From Stenotrophomonas sp. UBA7346 (GTDB lineage: Bacteria; Pseudomonadota; Gammaproteobacteria; Xanthomonadales; Xanthomonadaceae), in contig DKPB01000082.1 in assembly GCA_002471015.1 (NCBI GenBank), positions 1 to 64,000 of the forward strand: DNA of 64,000 bases, written 5' to 3'. Below, one piece after another: positions 43,071 through 50,756 of the stretch; position 1 is the first letter of the stretch, and each line of letters begins with the position of its first letter. Position numbers and translations under genes: made by a program. Under the pieces are notes generated by a model, which did no database searches, had not been told where the DNA came from, and saw only the letters and a list, made by a program, of their open reading frames with translations.

Positions 43071-43211
43071 GCGGGTACTCCAGTGGTAAGGCAACCCTGC
43101 GAGTGTAGCCAGAGCCGTCCAGCACCGTGCAGTGTCGTTGTGCACGGTCGTGCATCCGGGCCGCAGGGCTTATCTGCACCGTCGCTGCCGCAGGCGTTAC
43201 CCGGCCCCGCC

Positions 43212-44486
43212 TCAGTCGCCAGGCAGACGCTGCGCTGACGGCACCGCAGCCGCGCGCGCCAACAGGCTCTCACGTTCACGGGCATTGCTGCTGAGCGCCG
43301 CGGCTTGGCTGAACGCAACCGCTGCCTCCTCATGCCGCCCGAGCCGCGCCAGCAGATCACCGCGCACCGCATGCAGCGGCACATAGCCCTGCAGCTGCGG
43401 GGCGTCCAGCAACTGCTGCAACAAGGCCCATGCCGCCTCCGCGCCCTGCGCCTGGGCGATGGCAACCACCCGGTTGAGCTCCACCACCGGCGATGGCAGC
43501 GCCTGCGCCAGGCGCTCGTACAAGGCAGCGATAGCCGACCAGTCGGTGAGCTCGGCGCGCCGCGCACGTGCATGGCAGGCCGCAATGGCCGCCTGCAGCA
43601 CGTAGGGATCAGCCCCTCCGCCCAAGGCCTGCGCCTGTTCGAGCAGGGCCTGGCCACGTGCGATCTGCAGCCAGTCCCAGCGGGTGCGATCCTGGTCCAG
43701 CAGAAGTATCGCCGCACCGTCCGCGCCCACCCGTGCGCGCAGCCGCGAGGCCTGCAGTTCCATCAGTGCCAGCAGCCCCATTACCGGCACCGCCGTGGGC
43801 ATCAGCCCGCTCAGGACCCTGCCCAGCCGCAGCGCTTCCTCGCACAGTGCCGGGCGTGTCCAATCCTCACCCGCGCTGGCAGCGTAGCCTTCGTTGAAGA
43901 CCAGGTAGATCACCTCCAGCACCGCCTGCAGCCGCATTGGCAACGCCTGCCGGCGCGGCACTTCGAACGGCACCCTGCGTTCGGCCAGCAGGCGTTTGGC
44001 GCGGACGATGCGCTGGGCAATGGTGGGCTCGGGCAGCAGATAGGCACGGGCAATTTCGTGGGTGCTCAGGCCGCACAGCAGGCGCAGGGTCAAGGCGACG
44101 CGGGCATCGGCAGGCAGTTCCGGGTGGCAGGCAACGAACACCAGCCGCAGCAGGTCATCGCCAATGTCATCCAGCTGCTCGGAAGGATCCACACCCATGG
44201 CGTAATCCTGCTGTTCGTCGATGACCTGCGCCTGCCGCTGTGCATGCAGGCGCCGTTGCCGCAGCCGGTCGATGGCACGGCGTTGGGCGGTAGCCATCAA
44301 CCAGGCGGCAGGATTGTCGGGGATGCCCTGCCGGGGCCAGTGCTCCAGTGCCGCGACCAGCGCGTCCTGGGCCAGTTCCTCGGCGCTGTCCAGCTCGCCC
44401 AGCAGGCGCGTCAGGCGTGCGATCAGCCGTGGCGATTCCATCCGCCACAGGGTATCCAACAGTTGCTGCAGGTCAGCGTCGGCCAT
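43212..44486 (-). CDS. ECF42-type RNA polymerase sigma factor with long C-terminal extension
   Basis: A 424-residue sigma factor. Region 2 occupies about residues 5-90 (LGELDSAEELAQDALVAALEH; NPAAWLMATAQRRAIDRLR) and region 4 about 110-170 (LCGLSTHEIARAYLLPEPTI). The remaining 250 residues form an all-helical, TPR-like extension (QAVLEVIYLVFNEGYAAS; PVVELNRVVAIAQAQGAEA), which in the ECF42 group replaces an anti-sigma factor and is needed for activity. Groups of this type are encoded next to DGPF/YCII proteins, exactly as here. It is the last of five minus-strand genes that follow the motif at 46411-46437 and so probably controls its own operon. Confidence 0.93.
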   Translation of the reverse strand: MADADLQQLLDTLWRMESPRLIARLTRLLGELDSAEELAQDALVAALEHWPRQGIPDNPAAWLMATAQRRAIDRLRQRRLHAQRQAQVIDEQQDYAMGVDPSEQLDDIGDDLLRLVFVACHPELPADARVALTLRLLCGLSTHEIARAYLLPEPTIAQRIVRAKRLLAERRVPFEVPRRQALPMRLQAVLEVIYLVFNEGYAASAGEDWTRPALCEEALRLGRVLSGLMPTAVPVMGLLALMELQASRLRARVGADGAAILLLDQDRTRWDWLQIARGQALLEQAQALGGGADPYVLQAAIAACHARARRAELTDWSAIAALYERLAQALPSPVVELNRVVAIAQAQGAEAAWALLQQLLDAPQLQGYVPLHAVRGDLLARLGRHEEAAVAFSQAAALSSNARERESLLARAAAVPSAQRLPGD

Positions 44487-44639
44487 AGCGCGTGATCAAA
44501 ACACCGCGCTGCCCGCGCCGCAAGCAAGGCGCGGGGCCCACAGGAGCCGTGCCAGTTGCCAATACCGAGCTGCCTTGAGTAACGCTGCCCGCATTGCCAG
44601 GCACTTACTGCCCGGCAAGCGGACGCCCACGGAACAGAC

Positions 44640-44996
44640 TCACGCTGCCACGAATGTCTTGAAGCCGCCCCAGAACATGCGCTTGCCATCGAACGGCACA
44701 GTCTTGGCATCCATGCCGGCCAAACGCGGATCGGCCATGGCCTTGGCATTGACCCGGTCGCGGTGCGCGCGCGAGCGGTACAGGATGTAGGCGAAGATCA
44801 CCACTTCATCCGGCTTGAGCTTGACCGCCTGCGGGAACGAGGTGTGCTTGCCCGGTTTGACGTCATCGGCCACCGCCTCCAGATAGGCCAGCGCACCATG
44901 CTCTTTCCACACCTTGGCCCCCAACCGGGCCATGCGCCGGTACTCGGCCAGCCGTGCCTGCGGCACCGGCACTACGAAACCATCGACGTAACTCAT
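44640..44996 (-). CDS. DUF1428 family protein
   Basis: A 118-residue protein of the DUF1428 (YbaA-like) family, with SYVDGFVVPVPQARLAEYRRMA at the start, VVIFAYILYRSRAHRDRVN in the middle and MFWGGFKTFV at the end. It is a ferredoxin-like dimeric alpha-beta barrel related to YCII and antibiotic monooxygenase folds. Function is unknown. The ATG at 44996 follows GGAGG. It is part of the ECF42 operon, 65 bases after the second VOC gene and 153 bases before the sigma factor. Confidence 0.87.
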   Translation of the reverse strand: MSYVDGFVVPVPQARLAEYRRMARLGAKVWKEHGALAYLEAVADDVKPGKHTSFPQAVKLKPDEVVIFAYILYRSRAHRDRVNAKAMADPRLAGMDAKTVPFDGKRMFWGGFKTFVAA

Positions 44997-45061
44997 TGTT
45001 GTGTCCTCCACATAGCAATGGGCGGCAGCGGCGACCGCATGGATTCACGGCCGCCTGCCGA

Positions 45062-45466
45062 TCAGCTGGGTTCGCCGTCCATATGGGCGATTTCCCACAA
45101 GTGGCCGTCCAGGTCCTGGAAGCCACGCTGGTACATGAAACCGTAGTCGCGTGCTGGCATGGGCTCAGTACCGCCTGCCGCCAGGGCCTTGTCGACCAGG
45201 CTGTCGACCGCCTTGCGGCTGTCCGCCGACAGGCAGGTGATCACCTCGGTCTGCCGGCGTGCATCGCAGAGCGGCTGAGGGGTGAACGTCTGGAAGAACG
45301 GCTCCACCAGCAACATCACGAAGATGCTCTCGCTGATGACCATGCAGGCGGCATTTTCATCGGTGAACTGCGGATTGAAGCTATAGCCGAGCGCAGCGAA
45401 GAACGCCTTGGAAGCGTCCAGGTCGCGCACCGGCAGGTTGACGAAGATCATCTGCGGATGGCCCAT
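45062..45466 (-). CDS. VOC-family protein (glyoxalase/dioxygenase superfamily)
   Basis: A 134-residue vicinal-oxygen-chelate protein. The N-terminus (MIFVNLPVRDLDASKAFFAALGYSF) and the C-terminal DLDGHLWEIAHMDGEPS are typical of the metal-dependent two-motif fold, with the C-terminal glutamate as a likely metal ligand. Members include glyoxalases, fosfomycin-resistance enzymes and regulators; no substrate is evident. It starts three bases after the PhnB-like gene and belongs to the ECF42 operon. Confidence 0.87.
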   Translation of the reverse strand: MGHPQMIFVNLPVRDLDASKAFFAALGYSFNPQFTDENAACMVISESIFVMLLVEPFFQTFTPQPLCDARRQTEVITCLSADSRKAVDSLVDKALAAGGTEPMPARDYGFMYQRGFQDLDGHLWEIAHMDGEPS

Positions 45467-45469
45467 GCT

Positions 45470-45907
45470 TCAGCCCCCCGCCGGCATCGGCTTCATGCAG
45501 TTGACCATCCACGGCTTGCCGTAGCGGTCCACCAGCATGCCCCAGCGATGGGCCCAGAAGGTTTCGGCCAGCGCCATCTGTACGCTGCCACCCTCGGCAA
45601 GCGCGGCAAACACGCGCTCGGCCTCCTCGATGCTGTCCACGTCCACATTGATGGTGGTGGCGCTGCCATCCCCTGGCTGTGGACCGTCCGCCGCCATCAG
45701 CACCGCGCCGCCCGCCTCCACCTGGCAATGCGCGACCTGCTCGGGCTGCGGCATGAAGCCGCCGCACCCTTCCGCATCCATCCCGGCACTGGGCGGCATG
45801 TCGCCATAGGTCATCTCCGAGACCACGCTGCCACCCAAGGCCTTGGCGTAGAACGCCATTGCTTCATGGGTCTGGCCGTTGAAGCCCAAAAACGGAATCA
45901 GTTTCAT
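45470..45907 (-). CDS. PhnB-like VOC protein
   Basis: A 145-residue protein of the PhnB/DUF899-like VOC group, recognised by LIPFLGFNGQTHEAMAFYAKALGG at the start, the central INVDVDSIEEAERVFAALAEGG and the C-terminal WAHRWGMLVDRYGKPWMVN. PhnB-type proteins have a VOC fold but usually lack an assigned reaction; the family often sits beside DGPF proteins in sigma-factor gene groups. It is 26 bases after the DGPF gene and three before the next VOC gene. Confidence 0.88.
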   Translation of the reverse strand: MKLIPFLGFNGQTHEAMAFYAKALGGSVVSEMTYGDMPPSAGMDAEGCGGFMPQPEQVAHCQVEAGGAVLMAADGPQPGDGSATTINVDVDSIEEAERVFAALAEGGSVQMALAETFWAHRWGMLVDRYGKPWMVNCMKPMPAGG

Positions 45908-45933
45908 CGTCTTGCTCCTGGCTGGGGTCGGGG

Positions 45934-46365
45934 TCAGTTGTTACGGTCGATCTGCTCGCGCAGACGTTGCTCCTGCGCCTGCAATTCCGGGGTGAAGGCG
46001 TCGCCGAAATCCTCCGCCTCGAAGAACGGGCGTATCTCCACCTCCACCGGGCTGCCACCGCCGGCATTGAAGGGCGCACGCTTGAGCCATTCCACGGCCT
46101 CCTGCAGCGACCGCACCTGCCAGACCCAGAAGCCGGCCACCAGCTCACGGGTTTCGGCGAACGGCCCATCAATGACACTGCGACCCTCCGCCGCAAACCG
46201 CACGCGCGCCCCGTGCGAGCTGGGCTTGAGCCCATCCCCGGCCAGCATGATGCCGGCCTTGACCAGTTCCTCGTTGAATGCACCCATCGCCGCGATCTCA
46301 TCGCGCGTGGGCATCACCCCGGCCTCTGTGTCAGCCGTGGCCTTCACCAGCACCATCACCTTCAT
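45934..46365 (-). CDS. DGPF-domain (YCII-related) protein, first gene of ECF42 operon
   Basis: A 143-residue YCII-related protein with the hallmark VIDGPFAETRELVAGFW around residue 66. The N-terminal MKVMVLVKATADTEAG starts the ferredoxin-like fold. DGPF proteins are the conserved partners of ECF42 sigma factors; their biochemical role is not known. The ATG at 46365 follows GGAG; the upstream open frame to 46530 overlaps the divergent gene and is discarded. It is the first gene after the TGTCGA-N17-CGTC motif. Confidence 0.9.
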   Translation of the reverse strand: MKVMVLVKATADTEAGVMPTRDEIAAMGAFNEELVKAGIMLAGDGLKPSSHGARVRFAAEGRSVIDGPFAETRELVAGFWVWQVRSLQEAVEWLKRAPFNAGGGSPVEVEIRPFFEAEDFGDAFTPELQAQEQRLREQIDRNN

Positions 46366-46410
46366 CGTCGTACTCCGTTGCAGGCGGCATGCCCGCTTCT
46401 CAACAGGTAC

Positions 46411-46437
46411 GACGAACCAGAGCCGGCCAACTCGACA
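46411..46437 (-). promoter_or_regulatory. ECF42-type promoter: TGTCGA-N17-CGTC
   Basis: On the minus strand TGTCGA (46437-46432) is followed after exactly 17 bases by CGTC (46414-46411), and the start codon of the first DGPF gene lies about 46 bases downstream of the -10 box. TGTCGA with a CGA/TC-like -10 is the motif described, from memory, for ECF42 sigma factors in Streptomyces. No similar pair precedes the sigma gene itself or the divergent DGPF gene. Confidence 0.65.
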
Positions 46438-46528
46438 GGCCTCCGCGGAATTTTTATGAATCAATTCATGCGGCAACGCAGCAAGTTGGATGCGACATGA
46501 TGAGCCTCCCTCCGCGCAAGGCCAGGCC

Positions 46529-46903
46529 ATGAAATACCTGTTGCTGATCTACATCGACCCGCAGTTGCTGCAGGCCCTGCCCACGGACGAATACGACACG
46601 CTGATGCGCGGCTGCCTGCAGCATGCCGATGCATTGCAGGCAGACGGCACGCTGTTGATGTCCCAACGCCTGCAGCCGCCGGCCAGCGCGCAGACCCTGC
46701 GCAGCCGCCAAGGCCAATCGCGGGTGCTCGATGGCCCGTTTGCTGAAACCCGCGAGATCCTGGCCGGTTTCAACCTGATCGAAGCTGCCGATGCCGACGC
46801 CGCGATGCAGATCGCCAAGCAGTTCCCGTGGGCCGCCTACGGCAGCATCGAGGTACGGGCGGTGGATGACCTCAACGGCGAGAGGCGGGAGCTCCATGCA
46901 TGA
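46529..46903 (+). CDS. Second DGPF-domain (YCII-related) protein, divergent
   Basis: A 124-residue protein with VLDGPFAETREILAGF around residue 67, the same DGPF signature as the operon gene, and a start MKYLLLIYIDPQLLQALP typical of ECF42-associated YCII proteins. It is divergent from the first DGPF gene; their starts are 164 bases apart. The ATG at 46529 (not the ATG at 46490) begins the conserved KYLLLIY start. It may share control with the operon but no motif is visible before it. Confidence 0.88.
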   Translation: MKYLLLIYIDPQLLQALPTDEYDTLMRGCLQHADALQADGTLLMSQRLQPPASAQTLRSRQGQSRVLDGPFAETREILAGFNLIEAADADAAMQIAKQFPWAAYGSIEVRAVDDLNGERRELHA

Positions 46904-47400
46904 AACCCTATGCGACATGCATCGAATGGCAGCCTGCTCGCCCCGCTTCTTGCTTTGCTGCGAAAAGCCCCGGAACAGGTTGGCAGTTCCGAGCAGAACC
47001 TGCGCTCACGGTACCCGGGCTGCTTGTCGAGCACGGCGTCCCAACGCCACCGTGACAGACAGACTAGGCCCCCCCACACGCCCATGGACACCGCGAACAG
47101 CTCGGCCAACGCTCCAGAAAAACTGAACATTTCCCAAATAAAACAAAAACTTATAAAAGCTCAAGGGCAGCCCAACGGTTCTACTTGGCACAGAAAACTG
47201 AATACGCGGCCCGAAAAATTCGTAACAGCCTGAAATCTATGGAAAAGTTACATTAATTACTGTTTTTTAGTTAATCTTTCGTTCACTTCCACCCCTCTCT
47301 CTGGTTAGTATCGGTTCACCTTGGCAGTTGTACCCCGCGTTCTTTGGGTATGAGCCAAGCCAAACGACTGATGTTTCACCTCAGGAGAGAGAGAGCAAAA
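46904..47400 (+). other. AT-rich leader region upstream of TonB-dependent receptor
   Basis: This 497-base stretch holds no convincing gene. Bases from about 47110 to 47290 are markedly AT-richer than the rest of the window, with runs such as AAATAAAACAAAAAC and TTTTTTAGTTAATC. It likely holds promoter and 5' leader sequence for the receptor at 47401, whose start is preceded by GGAGAGAGAGAGC. I see no Fur box or riboswitch with confidence. Confidence 0.55.
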
Positions 47401-50400
47401 ATGATGAAAACCAAAACCATCCGGCGCGCATCGTTGTATGTAGCCCTGGGTATGTGTTTTGCCGGTGCGGTCAACGCGCAGAGCGTGACCGGTACCATCT
47501 ACGGTCAAGCTTCTGCCGAGCCGGGAACAACCATTGTTGTCGAGAACACCGGAACCGGATTGAGCCGCACCATCCAGGTGGACTCCAACGGTCGCTACCG
47601 CGCGACTTCGCTTCCCAATGGCACCTATAAGGTGACCATGATGAAGGACGGTCAGGTCATCGGCTCGCGTGAAGGCGTCAGCGTCATCATTGCGAGCGGC
47701 ACCGAGGTTTCATTTACCTCGTCCAACGCGGCCAATGCCGTGGATCTTGACCGCGTCACCGTAAAAGCCTCAAGTGTGCCGGCCATCGACATCTCGCAGG
47801 TGGACACCCGTACGGTTTTTACCGCTGAACAGCTCGAAAAGTTCGCCATCCCGCGCGACATCGCGTCAGTTGCCCTGCTGGCCCCCAGCGTCGTCAAGAA
47901 CGACAGTTATGGCGTCCCCAGCTTCGGCGGTTCCGCATCATCTGAAAACGCCTATTACATCAACGGCTATGCAGTTACCAATCCATTGACTTCGATCGGC
48001 TACACCACGTTGCCGTTCGATGCCATTGCCCAGGAACAGATCATCACCGGCGGGTATGGCGCCGAGTTCGGTCGTGCAACGGGCGGCGTGATCAGCATCG
48101 TCACCAAGCGCGGTACGAACGAGTTCAAGGGTGGCGTGTACAGCATCTTCAGCCCGAAGGCGACGCGCGGCAACCCGCACAATTATTACTATCCCAATAC
48201 CGGCAACTTCCCGGCCACCGATGGAAAGCTGCTGACCTATCGTGAAAAGAATACGTTCTGGGAAAACACCACCGGTGTTTACGCCGGCGGCCCGATCGTA
48301 AAGGACAAGCTGTTCTTCTACGCCGATGCAGAACTTACCCGTCGTGAGGGTGAAGGCGTTGCCGCATCGACCTCTTCCGCACCGGGCGCTGCTGGCGGCT
48401 ACCAGGATTACCGCTACGACTACCCGCGCTGGACGGCAAAGGTTGACTGGAACATCACCGACAACCACATCCTCGAATTCACCGGTGTCTCCGACGTCAC
48501 CAAGTACAGCTATGACGGCTTCGTCTATGACTATGGCTCAATGGGCCATGGCTCTGAAAAGAATGCCGGTACCACTGACAAGGACGACGCAAGGCTCTAT
48601 ATCGGCAAGTACACCGGCTACATCACCGACAACCTGACCGTTTCGGCGCTGTATGGTCGGCAGAAGATCGAACATGAGTCCTCCCCGTGGGGCTTGGACC
48701 CGAGCTGCCCGTATGTGTCAGCCTCTGCGGTCAACCGTGCCCCCGGTTTTGACTACTCCGGTTGCTGGTCGACCTCGCGTGTATCGGTACCGGGCGAGTA
48801 TGAGAAGACCGAAGGTGGCCGTCTGGACATCACTTACCAGGCCGGCGACCACGAAATTCGCCTGGGTTACGACCGTCAGGATGCCGAGGCGTTCACCGGC
48901 TCGGAATACCAGGGCGGCTACGTCTGGGTTTACGGCCGTATGCGCGACGCACAGGGTAATGGCGCCCCAGGTTCGCCGGTCGATGCATCCCACGGTGTGG
49001 GCTCTCCCGGCCAGGCCGGCGGTCTAGGCAGCCAGGGCTATTACGTCGCCCAGCGTTACTACACGCAGGAAGCCCAGGTAAAAACCGAGCAGGAGGCGTT
49101 CTACATTGAAGATCGCTGGCAGATCAACGATGGCTTGATGCTGTCGCTGGGCCTGCGCAACGAGCAGTTCACTAACTTCAATGGCGACGGCAAGCCGTAC
49201 ATCAAGCAGAGCAACCAGTGGGCGCCCCGCTTGGGCGCAGTATGGGATGTGTTTGGTGACTCTTCGTTCAAGCTCTTCGCCAATGCTGGCCGTTACCACC
49301 TGGCGCTGCCCAACAACGTTGCCGTGCGTGCAGCCTCTGGTTCGCTGTACACCAACGAATACTTCACTTACACCGGCGTAGACCCGGTCACCGGCGCACC
49401 GACCGGCCTCGTCAACATTCCGGTAACGGATCTGGGTTACTCCTGCGCAGGCAATCCGAATGCGGTCTCGGCGAACCTGGAGTGCGGCCAGTCTCCGGAC
49501 CCGAAGACTGTTGCCGCCAAGGGCATCAAGTCGCACTACCAGGATGAGTACATCGTCGGCTTCGAACACCAGCCGTATGAAGCACTGGCTTGGGGTGCAA
49601 AGTTCACCTACCGTGACCTGCGCAGTGCCATTGACGACACCTGCACCCAGGCACTGGGTGGCGGCTGCTTCCTGTTCAATCCGGGCGAAGCCAATTCGTT
49701 CTACGAAGAGCAGGCTGACGGCAGCCTGGCACTGCACCACTACTCTGCGGAAGAGCTGAACCTGCCCAAGCTTAAGCGCAAGTATGTTGCGGTTGATCTA
49801 TTCGTGGAGCATCCGTTCACCAACAACTTCTACGGACGCTTGAGCTACACCTGGTCGCGCAACTTCGGCAACACCGAAGGCCAGCTGGCCTCCGATCTGG
49901 ATACCGGCACCGGCGGTCAGGAAGACGTGTCGGTGACGCAGGATTGGGACTTGCCGCAGCTGATGGAAGGTGCCAACGGCCTGCTGCCGAATAACCGTAC
50001 GCACCAGCTGAAGGGCACTGCTTACTATGTGTTCAACCCGGAATGGACTGTTGGTGGTTCGCTGATCGCAGCTTCCGGTCGTCCGCGCAGCTGCACCAGC
50101 TACTACCCGACCTGGCCGTCACCGACCGCCGGCATCTACAACGGTTCGTACTACCACTACTGCGGTCTGGCAGGCAATCCGAGCACCAACACTGCTCCGA
50201 GCGCTGACTACGGTCTGTCCAAGCGTGGTACCCATGGCGAAACCCCGTGGACGATCCAGTTCAACGTCAACGTGAGCTACCGCCCGAGCTGGTTGGAAGG
50301 TCTGACCCTGTCCGCAGATGTCATCAACCTGTTCAACCAGCGCGTCCCGACGTTCTACAACGACAATTACGCGACCAGTGCCACGCAGCACAATAATCTC

Positions 50401-50466
50401 TATGGCCGCGCGTTCAACTACACCACTCCGCGCTACATGCGCTTCACTGCTCGTTACGATTTCTGA
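47401..50466 (+). CDS. Oar-like TonB-dependent outer-membrane receptor
   Basis: A 1021-residue outer-membrane protein. It has a signal peptide (LYVALGMCFAGAVNAQ), then a carboxypeptidase-regulatory-like domain (about 28-105, VTGTIYGQASAEPGTTIVVE), a segment DRVTVKA that could be the TonB box, a plug domain (about 125-240, QEQIITGGYGAEFGRATGG) and a C-terminal barrel ending in FTARYDF, the aromatic end seen in outer-membrane proteins. The Oar-type layout with an extra N-terminal domain is common in xanthomonads, where these receptors import large substrates such as glycans or peptides. The start at 47401 (ATG-ATG) is closest to the ribosome-binding site. A terminator follows. Substrate is unknown. 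Confidence 0.93.
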   Translation: MMKTKTIRRASLYVALGMCFAGAVNAQSVTGTIYGQASAEPGTTIVVENTGTGLSRTIQVDSNGRYRATSLPNGTYKVTMMKDGQVIGSREGVSVIIASGTEVSFTSSNAANAVDLDRVTVKASSVPAIDISQVDTRTVFTAEQLEKFAIPRDIASVALLAPSVVKNDSYGVPSFGGSASSENAYYINGYAVTNPLTSIGYTTLPFDAIAQEQIITGGYGAEFGRATGGVISIVTKRGTNEFKGGVYSIFSPKATRGNPHNYYYPNTGNFPATDGKLLTYREKNTFWENTTGVYAGGPIVKDKLFFYADAELTRREGEGVAASTSSAPGAAGGYQDYRYDYPRWTAKVDWNITDNHILEFTGVSDVTKYSYDGFVYDYGSMGHGSEKNAGTTDKDDARLYIGKYTGYITDNLTVSALYGRQKIEHESSPWGLDPSCPYVSASAVNRAPGFDYSGCWSTSRVSVPGEYEKTEGGRLDITYQAGDHEIRLGYDRQDAEAFTGSEYQGGYVWVYGRMRDAQGNGAPGSPVDASHGVGSPGQAGGLGSQGYYVAQRYYTQEAQVKTEQEAFYIEDRWQINDGLMLSLGLRNEQFTNFNGDGKPYIKQSNQWAPRLGAVWDVFGDSSFKLFANAGRYHLALPNNVAVRAASGSLYTNEYFTYTGVDPVTGAPTGLVNIPVTDLGYSCAGNPNAVSANLECGQSPDPKTVAAKGIKSHYQDEYIVGFEHQPYEALAWGAKFTYRDLRSAIDDTCTQALGGGCFLFNPGEANSFYEEQADGSLALHHYSAEELNLPKLKRKYVAVDLFVEHPFTNNFYGRLSYTWSRNFGNTEGQLASDLDTGTGGQEDVSVTQDWDLPQLMEGANGLLPNNRTHQLKGTAYYVFNPEWTVGGSLIAASGRPRSCTSYYPTWPSPTAGIYNGSYYHYCGLAGNPSTNTAPSADYGLSKRGTHGETPWTIQFNVNVSYRPSWLEGLTLSADVINLFNQRVPTFYNDNYATSATQHNNLYGRAFNYTTPRYMRFTARYDF

Positions 50467-50505
50467 TCAATCACGTACAGAAGTGGACTTAGTCTTTGCT
50501 CTACT

Positions 50506-50532
50506 GCCCCTCCGAAAGGAGGGGCTTTTTTT
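50506..50532 (+). terminator. Rho-independent terminator after the receptor
   Basis: GCCCCTCC-GAAA-GGAGGGGC forms a perfect 8-bp stem with a GAAA tetraloop (50506-50525) and is followed by seven T residues. It is 40 bases after the receptor stop. The rest of the 290-base spacer to 50756 shows no gene. Confidence 0.94.
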
Positions 50533-50756
50533 GTGCGGCGCCACTGGTTTCGACCACAGACGGGAAAAAGATGGAAAACTCATCGCGGCTCGGAATCGGA
50601 AGATTGCGCCCTCGCCAATCCAGGCTAGATCGCACGAATCGGGCACAGCAGAGCTCCCGGCCATGAAGCTTGCGTCAGCGGCTAGACGAACATCTGGCCA
50701 GCCGCAAGCTGCGGCTAAGGCTTGATACACCGTGCATCCCGACTTCGACGCCTGCT

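Noticed and set aside
46910..47233. A 107-residue plus-strand frame in the receptor leader.
   Set aside because: It runs through AT-rich leader sequence with unusual codon use and no ribosome-binding site.
50467..50730. An 87-residue minus-strand frame after the receptor gene.
   Set aside because: It overlaps the receptor's terminator, has no ribosome-binding site and no known domain.
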